Below, in pieces: positions 1-6,314 of a DNA stretch of 64,000 nucleotides (positions are counted from its first letter, which is position 1; every line of letters starts with the position of its first letter). The DNA lies in contig JAHFDN010000002.1 of NCBI GenBank assembly GCA_023248995.1, positions 62,001 through 126,000 on the forward strand, in the 5' to 3' direction. The DNA is from Candidatus Rokuibacteriota bacterium. Lineage in GTDB: Bacteria; Methylomirabilota; Methylomirabilia; Rokubacteriales; CSP1-6. The notes below the pieces were generated by a model. The model searched no databases, was not told the origin of the DNA, and saw only the letters and a list, made by a program, of their open reading frames with translations. The position numbers were made by a program, and so were the translations under genes.

Positions 1-1
1 G

Positions 2-253
2 GCCCTCTGCCTCTACCGGTCCTTGACCTACGCCGAAGGGCGCGTTCGAGCGGGCGAGCGTGACGCGAAGGCGCTCCTCGACGGCGTGCGGACGATCATC
101 GAGCGGGAGCCCCTCGCCCGCGCGGATTACATCGCGTGCTGCCATCCCGAAACCCTGGACCCCCTCGACCGGATTGAAGGGGCAGTCCTCTTCGCCCTCG
201 CCGTGTGGATCGGCAGGACCCGGCTCATCGACAACGTCCTGGTCACGGGCTGA
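2..253 (+). CDS. panC: Pantothenate synthetase, C-terminal fragment
   Basis: This is the 3' end of pantoate-beta-alanine ligase, the last step of pantothenate (CoA precursor) synthesis. Only about 83 residues are present because the gene runs off the left edge, so the true start is not visible. The tail shows the conserved PanC C-terminus: a DYI segment, a 'P-x-TL-x-PL' stretch and a final 'GRTRLIDN' motif just before the stop. The ATP- and pantoate-binding parts lie outside the window. It is followed by a separately transcribed tRNA gene. Confidence 0.9.
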   Translation, partial: ALCLYRSLTYAEGRVRAGERDAKALLDGVRTIIEREPLARADYIACCHPETLDPLDRIEGAVLFALAVWIGRTRLIDNVLVTG

Positions 254-268
254 ACCCGCCGCGCCGGG

Positions 269-298
269 TGGACAAAAATCCGCTGGCCGGTGTATCGT
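269..298 (+). promoter_or_regulatory. Sigma-70-type promoter of the tRNA-Ala gene
   Basis: A -35 box TGGACA (269-274) and a -10 box TATCGT (293-298) are separated by 18 bases, and the mature tRNA starts 13 bases after the -10. The placement fits a dedicated tRNA promoter. The -10 is only 4/6 to consensus. Confidence 0.55.
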
Positions 299-311
299 AG
301 GTATCTGTCGC

Positions 312-387
312 GGGGGGTTAGCTCAGTTGGGAGAGCGCGGCGTTCGCAACGCCGAGGTCGAGGGTTCGAATCCCTTACCCTCCACCA
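312..387 (+). tRNA. tRNA-Ala, anticodon CGC
   Basis: A full cloverleaf can be drawn. The acceptor stem GGGGGGT pairs with ACCCTCC (one G-U). The D arm is GCTC/GAGC. The anticodon stem is CGGCG/CGCCG around loop TTCGCAA, giving anticodon CGC, which reads the alanine codon GCG. The T arm is GAGGG-TTCGAAT-CCCTT. The CCA end is encoded. GCG is a heavily used codon in such a GC-rich genome, so a dedicated CGC isoacceptor makes sense. Confidence 0.96.
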
Positions 388-405
388 TCTGACATCGCGC
401 GCATC

Positions 406-430
406 AAGGGGCGGGCCCTGGCCGCCCCTT
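406..430 (+). terminator. Hairpin terminator after tRNA-Ala
   Basis: A perfect 9-bp stem AAGGGGCGG / CCGCCCCTT with a 7-base loop lies 18 bases after the tRNA CCA end and ahead of the next promoter. The downstream T content is weak (CACGCTGTTCT), so this is a probable rather than textbook intrinsic terminator. Confidence 0.55.
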
Positions 431-464
431 CACGCTGTTCTGAGGTAGAGCCCCCGCCATTTTC

Positions 465-494
465 TTGACGCTTTCCCCCCGGGCTCGTTATCAT
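465..494 (+). promoter_or_regulatory. Sigma-70-type promoter for lemA/DUF2207
   Basis: TTGACG (465-470) and TATCAT (489-494), each 5/6 to consensus, are 18 bases apart. The predicted transcript starts about 38 bases before the LemA ATG, which has a strong GGAGG ribosome site. This is one of the best promoter matches in the window. Confidence 0.65.
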
Positions 495-538
495 AGCGAA
501 ACGGTGGTCTGTCCTCGGGCCGCGCGTGGAGGAAAGCG

Positions 539-1102
539 ATGACCCTCGGCGGGTGGATGTTCCTGGTCGTCCTCGCCCTCCTGGTCTGGTTTGCCATCGC
601 GACCTACAACCGGCTGGTGGGCCTCCGCCAGCGGTCGGGAGAGGCGTGGTCGGATATTGAGGTCCAGCTGAAGCGGCGCGCGGACCTCGTCCCGAACCTC
701 GTCGAGACGGTCAAAGGGTACGCGTCCCACGAGAGGAAGACCTTCGAGGAGGTGACCCGCTGGCGGGGCGCGGCGCTGGCGGCCGGGTCGCCGGAGGCCC
801 GGGCGCAGGCTGAAAACCAGCTCACGCAGGCCCTCCGCAGCCTGTTCGCGGTGGCGGAGGCGTATCCGGAGCTGAAGGCCAACCAGAACTTCCAGCAGCT
901 TCAGTCGGACCTGGCCGAGATCGAGGAGGCCGTCCAGAACGCCCGCCGGTACTACAATGCGGTCGTGCGCGACCTGAACACGGCCGTCGAGAGCTTCCCC
1001 TCGAACTTCGTGGCGACCGCTTTCCAGTTCAAGAGGCGTGAGTTCTTCGAGCTGGAGCGACCGGAGGAGCGTCAGGTTCCGCGAGTCTCCTTCGGCACGT
1101 AG
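539..1102 (+). CDS. LemA family membrane protein
   Basis: A 187-residue protein of the LemA family, whose biochemical role is unsettled; members are inner-membrane proteins with one N-terminal helix and a long helical outer domain. Residues 5-22 form the single membrane segment. It is followed by the family-typical 'YNRLVGLRQRSGEAWSDIE' region and 'RRADLVPNLVETVKGYA', then a helical bundle ending near 'RREFFE'. The length is normal for the family. The start has a GGAGGAAA ribosome site. It sits 10 bases ahead of a DUF2207 gene, a very common pairing, so the two products probably act together at the membrane. Family assignment is firm; function is not. Confidence 0.92.
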   Translation: MTLGGWMFLVVLALLVWFAIATYNRLVGLRQRSGEAWSDIEVQLKRRADLVPNLVETVKGYASHERKTFEEVTRWRGAALAAGSPEARAQAENQLTQALRSLFAVAEAYPELKANQNFQQLQSDLAEIEEAVQNARRYYNAVVRDLNTAVESFPSNFVATAFQFKRREFFELERPEERQVPRVSFGT

Positions 1103-1112
1103 TCCCCGCCCC

Positions 1113-2843
1113 ATGGGCCGGTGCGCGCTCTCGGTCCTGCTGGCCCTCGTCGTGGTCGCGTCCGCGGGAGCCCAGGCGCGCTCCTTCTCGATCGAGTCGT
1201 TCGCCGCCTCCATCCAGGTCAACCCGGATGCCAGCCTGCTGGTCCGGGAGACCATCGCCTTCGCCTTCAGGGGAAGCCATCAGGGGGTTTACCGCACCAT
1301 CCCGGTCCGCTACGAGCGGCACGGATTCGGCTATGACCTCCGGGTTGAGGGCATCCAGGTCCTGGACCAGGGGGGGAGTCCGCTGACGACGGAGGTTTCC
1401 TACCCGGGCCGCGTCGTGAAGATCAAGGCGTGGGTCCCGGGTGCGCAGGACACCACGCGGGCCGTGACCATCGTCTACCGCGTGCGCCGCGGTCTCCTCA
1501 GGCTCGATGACCACGACGAACTCTACTGGAACGCCGTCGGAAGCGAGTGGGCCGCCCCGATCCGTACCGCCGAGGCGGTCGTGGGGTTGCCGGGGAGCGT
1601 CCCCATGGAGTCCGTACGCGCGCTGGCTTTTACGGGGCCGTTCGGCGCCGCGGGCAGGGACTACACGGTGGAAAAGGCGGAAAATTTCCTGATCTTCAGA
1701 GCGTCGCGACCGCTCGGGATCGGCGAGGGACTGACGGTGGTGGTGGGCTGGCCGCCCGGGCACGTCGCCTTCCCCTCGCGAGCGCGGGAGCTCGCCTGGT
1801 TTCTCCTGGATCAACGCTGGTTCGCGCTCCCCCTCGTCGTGCTCGCCGGGTGCTTCGTCGCCTGGCGCCGCTTCGGCCGTGACCCCGTGGATGCGCAGTC
1901 GGTGAAGCCCGAGTACGAGCCCCCGCCCGGACTCACGCCCGGCGAAGCCGGGACCCTCGTGGACGAGACGGTTCACCCCCGGGACGTCGTGGCGACCGTC
2001 GTGGACCTCGCAGTCCGCGGGCACATCCACATCAAGCAGCTCGCCCCCGCCGCGCTGTTCGGGGAGTCCGAGTACGTCTTCACGCTCCCCAAGCCGTGGC
2101 TGGGAGATCCCGATATCGCGCCCTTCGAGGTGATCGTGCTCGCGCAGGTCTTCGGCGCGGGCGGCGTCACGAAAACGCGCCTCCTCTCCGAGCTCAGGCG
2201 GGACTCCAAGGCCATCTTCCCGCCGATCCGCGAGCAGTTGTACCGGGACCTGGTGGACAAGAAGTACTTCGTCGGCTCGCCCGAGTCGGTCCGGCGCCGC
2301 TGGCGCGTCATCGGCGGCCTGTCCCTCGTGCTTCCCCTGATCCTCTTCCACGTGGTGCTCGGCGGCTGGGAGGAGTCGCCCTTCTCCCTGTCCATCCTCC
2401 TGGCACTCGCCGCCTCGGGCCTGATCGTCCTGGCCTTCGCCCGGATCATGCCGCGAAAGACGGTGCGCGGGGCGCGGGCCAAGCTTCAGGTGCTGGGGTT
2501 CCAGGAGTTCCTGGAGCGGGCCGAGAAGGATCGCCTGGGGCGTCTACCGCCGGACACCCTTCACAAGTGGCTGCCGTACGCGATCGCCTTGGGGGTGGAG
2601 GAAGCCTGGATCTGGAACTTCAAAGGGATGGCCGTCGCGGAGCCGACCTGGTACGAGTCGAGCACGCCCTTCTCGATCTCGAACTACTCGGGCGGCGTGC
2701 GGAGCTTCGGCCGCGACGCCCAGCAGGCGTGGCTCAGCGGCGCGCGCGGGAGCGGCGGCTCGACCTGGGCGGGCGGCGGGAGCGGATTCTCGGGCGGCTC
2801 CTCGGGGGGCGGTGGAGGTGGCGGTGGCGGCGGGACCTTCTAG
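1113..2843 (+). CDS. DUF2207 (YciQ-like) membrane protein
   Basis: A predicted DUF2207 membrane protein of 576 residues. I chose the ATG at 1113 because it begins a clean signal peptide (MGRCALSVLLALVVVASAGA); the frame is open further upstream but only within lemA. After the signal comes a beta-rich extracytoplasmic domain containing 'GVYRTIPVRY', then a membrane segment near residues 225-245, a cytoplasmic region, two more membrane helices around residues 395-445, and a Gly/Ser tail ending in a run of glycines and TF. The glycine-rich tail is typical of DUF2207 proteins found beside LemA. The role is unknown; an envelope function with LemA is inferred from context. Confidence 0.88.
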   Translation: MGRCALSVLLALVVVASAGAQARSFSIESFAASIQVNPDASLLVRETIAFAFRGSHQGVYRTIPVRYERHGFGYDLRVEGIQVLDQGGSPLTTEVSYPGRVVKIKAWVPGAQDTTRAVTIVYRVRRGLLRLDDHDELYWNAVGSEWAAPIRTAEAVVGLPGSVPMESVRALAFTGPFGAAGRDYTVEKAENFLIFRASRPLGIGEGLTVVVGWPPGHVAFPSRARELAWFLLDQRWFALPLVVLAGCFVAWRRFGRDPVDAQSVKPEYEPPPGLTPGEAGTLVDETVHPRDVVATVVDLAVRGHIHIKQLAPAALFGESEYVFTLPKPWLGDPDIAPFEVIVLAQVFGAGGVTKTRLLSELRRDSKAIFPPIREQLYRDLVDKKYFVGSPESVRRRWRVIGGLSLVLPLILFHVVLGGWEESPFSLSILLALAASGLIVLAFARIMPRKTVRGARAKLQVLGFQEFLERAEKDRLGRLPPDTLHKWLPYAIALGVEEAWIWNFKGMAVAEPTWYESSTPFSISNYSGGVRSFGRDAQQAWLSGARGSGGSTWAGGGSGFSGGSSGGGGGGGGGGTF

Positions 2844-2956
2844 GTCTGGGCCTTCTTGGGGCCGGGGGGACAGACCTTGTGGTACCAGGTCTTGCCGAGC
2901 TTGACGTGGTTACCGTTCCGGCGAAGCCTTTGCCTGCACTTGGGGCACGTGCCCAT
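2840..2956 (-). CDS. Small (38 aa) zinc-ribbon-like protein
   Basis: The minus strand encodes a 38-residue protein starting MGTCPKCRQRL and ending in KKAQT. It has a CPxC pair near the N-terminus and a 'WYHKVCP' segment, giving Cys-x2-Cys plus His and Cys as plausible zinc ligands. A strong ribosome site (GGAGGG, 5 bases before the ATG) supports translation from 2956. An upstream in-frame ATG at 3136 would run through the divergent HIT gene and is less likely. The stop overlaps the DUF2207 stop by four bases, so the two genes converge. A TATACT sequence (3001-2996 on this strand) could be its -10. Function unknown. Confidence 0.6.
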   Translation of the reverse strand: MGTCPKCRQRLRRNGNHVKLGKTWYHKVCPPGPKKAQT

Positions 2957-3019
2957 GAAGACCCTCCGGCCGCGAGAGAATCGGACTACCCGTGTAGTAT
3001 ACGCTAGAGGCCACCGACG

Positions 3020-3370
3020 ATGAGCGAACCCTGCGTCTTTTGCCGGATCGTGGCGCGGCAGACCCCCGCCGACATCGAGTACGAGGACGACGAGATCCTG
3101 GCCTTCCGGGACCTCTACCCGAAGGCGCCGATCCACATTCTAATCATCCCCAAGCGCCACATCGCGTCGGTGGCGACGCTGACGCCGGCCGACGCCGCGC
3201 TCGTCGGCAAGTGCTTTCTCGTGGCCCGGGGGCTCGGCGAGGCCAAGGGCATGGCGGAGCGAGGCTACCGCGTGAACTGCCACTCTGGGCCCGAGGGGGG
3301 CCAGGTCGTCTACCATCTCCACCTCCACTTCCTGGCGGGGAGGCGGGGGGAGGCCGTTCAGCGGGCGTGA
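3020..3370 (+). CDS. HIT family (Hint-like) nucleotide hydrolase
   Basis: A 116-residue histidine-triad protein. The family hydrolyses or transfers AMP from nucleoside phosphoramidates and related adenylates in the cytoplasm. The N-terminal 'CVFCRIV' with a Cys pair, the central 'HILIIPKRHI' and the active-site triad HLHLH (His99, 101, 103) are all present, and the length matches Hint proteins. The start has an AGAGG ribosome site about nine bases upstream. It converges with the selenoprotein gene, with only 22 bases between the two stops. The physiological substrate cannot be told from sequence. Confidence 0.93.
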   Translation: MSEPCVFCRIVARQTPADIEYEDDEILAFRDLYPKAPIHILIIPKRHIASVATLTPADAALVGKCFLVARGLGEAKGMAERGYRVNCHSGPEGGQVVYHLHLHFLAGRRGEAVQRA

Positions 3371-3392
3371 GCGCCGCCGGACGCACGCCCTT

Positions 3393-5036
3393 TCAGGCGG
3401 TGCCGCCGAGCATGCTCTTGTACAGCTCGAGCCCGATCGTCGGCAGGCCGGCCTTGGCCTCGAGGGGCAGGCCGGTGTTGGCCCAGGCTCCCAGCCCCCC
3501 CTTGAGAATCTTCACGTCCTTGTATCCGAGCTTCCTCAACCTGTGCGCCACACGGGCGCTCGTCGCTTCTTCGGGTCAGGTGCAGTAGGCGATCACGGCC
3601 CGATTCGCTTCCACCTCGAGGTCGAATTTGCCCGCGTCGAGGTCGTCGGGAGACACGTAGAGGGCGCCCGGAATCTTGAGCGGGCTCGTCTCGAAGGCCG
3701 ATGGCTTTCTCACGTCGAGGATGAGCGGGTTCTTGCCTTCCTCGAGGAGTCGGACAACGGCCGAGGGAGCGACCCGGAAACGATTCCGCCACCAGCGGCG
3801 GCCCCACATGACCCCGTAGCTCCCGAGGCTCAGGAGCGTGACGCCGACGGTGGCCCACGCCCAGGGGAACGGACGGGGCGGCGGGTTTTTGATCTTGTCC
3901 TGAGCCTCGGCGAGCATGCGCTTGACGTCAATGAGGCTCGGGACCAGCGCGTTCGCCTCGTTGAAGCGACGCTCGGCTGCCCTGAAGCTGCCGTCGAACT
4001 CTTCCTCGAGTCCCGCCCACCAGGCCTTGTTGAACCGGCTTTCGGCGTTGAGCTTGACCTCCGTCCCCTGCACGAAATCGCGGACGGCGTTCGACGGGAT
4101 GACGAAGTTGAATCCCTGGACGATTCCGCCCTCCGGCCCCGGCGCCAGCGACACGAACGTCAACACGCCGACGACCTCGCCTCTGGCGGTCACCGCAGGC
4201 CCGCCGCTGTTTCCCCACGCGGCGGAAGCGTCCGTCTGGATCACCGGCTGGTTGGCCTTGTCCTGCTTGAACCCCGAGACGGCGCCGTTGGTGACGGAGG
4301 CCTCGACGGTGGCGGATTGGTTCAGGAGTTCGTGGCTCAGCACCACGCCGGGAAAGCCCAGGATGTGGATCGGGTCGCCGATCTTGGCGGCCTTGGAGTC
4401 CGCGAGCGGAAGGACGGGGAAGTCCTTGCCCGGGATCCTGAGCAGCGCCAGGTCCCTGCCGGACATCTTGCCCTCCGCATCGCCGTCGCCCACCGAGAGC
4501 GGCGGGCTGAACTTCTTGACGTCGGCCCGCAGACGCACCCCGCTGGAGAGGACCACGAAGATGGAAGGGTCGAGCTTTACCTTGGAGTGCGGCAGGACGG
4601 CGTCCAGGGCCTGTCGCTTGATCTGATCCTCCAGATCGGGCCGCTGGCCGGGGGCGATTCCCATCCGGCGAAGCGTGGCGGGAACGCAGGCCATCTCGAC
4701 GGCCCGCCGGGCGAAAGAGTTGACCATCCACCGCGGCGGGGTGTGAGCCGGCTGCACCACATGGCCGTTGGTGATGAGGAGGCCGCTGTCGTCGATGAAC
4801 CACCCCGTCCCCGTCTCCCTGAAGGGGGGAGGAGTCACGCGGGTCTCGCCCCCCCCGCAGTTCAGGCTGACCTCCGCGGCGACCTCGGCGATGACCAGCG
4901 CGACGGCCGGCTTGGCGCGGAGGATCGCCTCCTGCACCGAGAGGACCCGTTCGGCCCGAACGCCTTCAGCGCTACCCAGGAGGAGCGCCAGCCCGACGCC
5001 GACACCGAAGGCTGTCCCCCGCCGTCCGACACCCAT
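3393..5036 (-). CDS. Candidate selenoprotein: periplasmic trypsin-like protease-TM-rhodanese fusion (in-frame TGA at 3578-3576)
   Basis: A signal peptide (residues 1-28) leads into a trypsin/HtrA-like protease domain with a complete triad: His92 in 'TNGHVV', Asp195 in 'GRDLALLRI', Ser277 in 'GNSGGP'. No PDZ domain is evident. A linker (about 330-388), one membrane helix (about 390-411) and a basic 'GRRWWRNR' stop-transfer follow, so the C-terminal rhodanese domain (about 422-545) should be cytoplasmic. At codon 487 the frame reads Tyr-Cys-Thr-TGA-Pro-Glu-Glu, then continues for 60 residues ('ATSARVAHRLRKLGY', 'ILKGGLGAW') to a normal stop at 3393. Related rhodaneses, as I recall, have Cys at the TGA position (YC-x-CP-x-E-x-TSAR). 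With a SECIS-like hairpin downstream, I read the TGA as selenocysteine. Without readthrough the product would be 486 residues and lack half the rhodanese fold. A point mutation or sequencing error is the alternative. Confidence 0.8.
3545..3578 (-). promoter_or_regulatory. Candidate bacterial SECIS element after the in-frame TGA
   Basis: On the coding (minus) strand the TGA at 3578-3576 is followed, after 16 bases, by a perfect GCGCC/GGCGC stem (3559-3555 with 3549-3545) closing a 5-base loop CGTGT. The loop begins 22 bases after the TGA and has G at its second position. Both features agree with the general rules for bacterial SECIS hairpins. A lower helix CCTG/CAGG that includes the TGA can also form. 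Recognition by SelB is inferred, not shown. Confidence 0.65.
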
Positions 5037-5065
5037 GGGGGGGATTCTATACCCCTTGGCCTTCG

Positions 5066-5103
5066 GAAAAAAGAAGGCCCCAGGGATTGCGCCCTGGGGC
5101 CTT
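5066..5103 (-). terminator. Rho-independent terminator after the octapeptide-repeat gene
   Basis: A perfect 12-bp stem (5074-5085 with 5092-5103) with loop ATTGCG is followed on the minus strand by TTCTTTTTTCC. It lies just after the stop of the repeat-protein gene and only 30 bases before the protease-rhodanese start. It should end most repeat-gene transcripts, and any readthrough would feed the selenoprotein gene. Confidence 0.85.
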
Positions 5104-5127
5104 GGGGGGGGATAAACGGTTCTAGTC

Positions 5128-6009
5128 TTACTTCATCAGCTCCATGGCGGCCTTGGCTTTTGCGGTCGCCTTGGTCATGTCACCGGCCTGGCAAGCAGCC
5201 TCCGCTTCGTTCACGAGGGCCCGAGCCTTGGAGATCTGCGGGCCACCGACGGTCCGCGAAGCCTGGTCGTCCTTGCTACGCGAGGCTGAATCGATCTTTG
5301 TCCGCGAGGCTTGGTCGTCCTTGCTACGCGAAGCTGAATCAATCTTCGTCCGGGAGGCCTGGTCGTCCTTGCTACGCGAAGCTGAATCGATCTTCGTCCG
5401 CGAAGCCTGGTCATCCTTGCTGCGGGAGGCCTGGTCCTCTTTGGACCGCGAAGCCTGGTCATCCTTACTACGCGAGGCTGAATCAATCTTCGTCCGGGAG
5501 GCCTGGTCGTCCTTGCTGCGGGAGGCCTGGTCCTCTTTGGACCGCGAAGCCTGGTCATCCTTACTACGCGAGGCTGAATCGATCTTCGTCCGGGAGGCCT
5601 GGTCGTCCTTGGACCGCGAGGCCTGGTCGTCCTTGCTGCGAGACGCCTGGTCCGCTAGCGTGCGCAGTCCCCGCGAAGCCTGGTCGTCCTTGCTGCGGGA
5701 GGCCTGGTCCTCTTTGGACCGGGAAGCCTGGTCGTCCTTGCTGCGGGAGGCCGAATCGATCTTCGTCCGGGAGGCCTGGTCGTCCTTGGACCGCGAGGCC
5801 TGGTCGTCCTTGCTACGAGACGCCTGATCCACCTGGCTGCGGGCACCCGCAAGGGTACGCGGAGCCTGGATCTGATCACCCTGAGCGGTCTGCTTCTTCA
5901 GCATGTCCTTGGCCGCCTGCACGTCGGCCGGGCAACTCGCGGCTGCCTCGGCGACGATGGGGGCGACGAAGACAAGCAAGGTCGTCAGCGCTGTCAGCAA
6001 CTTTCTCAT
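5128..6009 (-). CDS. Secreted octapeptide-repeat protein of unknown function
   Basis: A 293-residue protein with a clear signal peptide (residues 1-23, ending AEAAA), a short N-terminal region with one Cys ('SCPADVQAAKDMLKKQT'), then 24 near-identical units of the form DQASRSKD (residues 61-252) and a C-terminal helical hairpin ('ARALVNEAEAACQAGD...') with a second Cys. Units vary as DQASRSKD, DQASRTKI, DSASRSKD and DQASRSKE; one unit is expanded to 11 residues (DQASRGLRTLA). The very hydrophilic repeats are likely disordered or rod-like in the periplasm or outside the cell. I do not recognise the family. It has its own terminator and a probable sigma-54 promoter. The complementary strand is also open through the repeats, but only this reading has the promoter, terminator and signal in register. 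Confidence 0.82.
   Translation of the reverse strand: MRKLLTALTTLLVFVAPIVAEAAASCPADVQAAKDMLKKQTAQGDQIQAPRTLAGARSQVDQASRSKDDQASRSKDDQASRTKIDSASRSKDDQASRSKEDQASRSKDDQASRGLRTLADQASRSKDDQASRSKDDQASRTKIDSASRSKDDQASRSKEDQASRSKDDQASRTKIDSASRSKDDQASRSKEDQASRSKDDQASRTKIDSASRSKDDQASRTKIDSASRSKDDQASRTKIDSASRSKDDQASRTVGGPQISKARALVNEAEAACQAGDMTKATAKAKAAMELMK
5254..5829 (-). repeat. Tandem 24-bp coding repeats (24 units)
   Basis: The repeat block encodes 24 octapeptides read on the minus strand. Units 3-6 (ending TKI, SKD, SKE, SKD) recur as a 96-bp higher-order block at units 10-13 and 14-17, and a simpler 48-bp TKI/SKD pair repeats at units 18-23. This pattern points to growth by unequal recombination or slippage. 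There are no spacers, so it is not a CRISPR array. Confidence 0.93.
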
Positions 6010-6069
6010 GTGTCTTTTGTCCCTTTCTCCTGCACTAGTTTGGATGGTTTCTTTGAAATCTTTCCTTCT

Positions 6070-6088
6070 GGCCGGGTCAGCCCCGGCC
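6070..6088 (-). other. Leader hairpin of the repeat-protein mRNA
   Basis: GGCCGGG (6070-6076) and CCCGGCC (6082-6088) form a 7-bp GC stem with a 5-base loop, inside the predicted 5' leader of the repeat-protein transcript. No T run follows on either strand, so a terminator is unlikely; a role in mRNA stability or translation is possible. Confidence 0.4.
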
Positions 6089-6164
6089 TCCCCCCCGTTG
6101 ACCTCCCACCCCCTTTTCCTTCGTGTCGAACCGTTCTATGGGTCCGCTACCGTGCAGGAGGTAT

Positions 6165-6180
6165 CGCAAGGGGAATGCCA
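6165..6180 (-). promoter_or_regulatory. Sigma-54 (RpoN) type -24/-12 promoter
   Basis: The minus strand reads T-TGGCAT-TCCCC-TTGC (6180 down to 6166). It has the GG and GC elements at exactly the spacing of the consensus YTGGCAC-N5-TTGCW, with C-to-T at the last base of the -24 box and G instead of A/T after TTGC. The start point would be near 6154, about 145 bases before the repeat-protein ATG. No activator site was identified. Confidence 0.6.
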
Positions 6181-6314
6181 AGAACTGAGGCTGTCCGTTG
6201 TGGTTTATTTTCATGAGGTTAGTCGTCACCACCACCGGGGTCCCGGGTGGAGACAGCGGCGTTCTGCCCGACCCCGGACGGCAATCTGCCCGAGCCGCGT
6301 GCCGTCCGCCGGCC

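Larger units (their letters stand above)
6010..6314. other. Intergenic region between repeat-protein and GGDEF genes
   Basis: This 305-base stretch has no convincing gene. Read on the minus strand it holds the probable sigma-54 promoter of the repeat gene (6180-6165), a leader of about 145 bases, a 7-bp hairpin (6070-6088) and an AGGAGA ribosome site about 15-20 bases before the ATG. It is visibly less GC-rich next to the repeat-gene start than the surrounding coding DNA. I found no clear terminator for the GGDEF gene. Confidence 0.6.

Noticed and set aside
3576-5036. The protease-rhodanese gene as a normal gene ending at TGA 3576-3578
   Set aside because: That stop would cut the rhodanese fold in half, while the same frame continues for 60 family-like residues to another stop, and a SECIS-like hairpin follows. 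A mutation or read error is still possible and is kept as the alternative.
5144-5827. Plus-strand frame with REAWSSLL/REAESIFV repeats and a hydrophobic start
   Set aside because: It is the mirror image of the octapeptide repeat. The sigma-54 promoter, terminator and ribosome site all fit the minus strand; this frame has no supporting signals.
5254-5829. CRISPR array
   Set aside because: The repeats are contiguous, 24 bp and in frame, with no spacers.
3543-6038. Long plus-strand open frame of about 831 codons across the selenoprotein and repeat genes
   Set aside because: It is antisense to two supported genes. The translation is rich in Arg/Pro/Gly without any domain, as expected of a GC-rich shadow frame.
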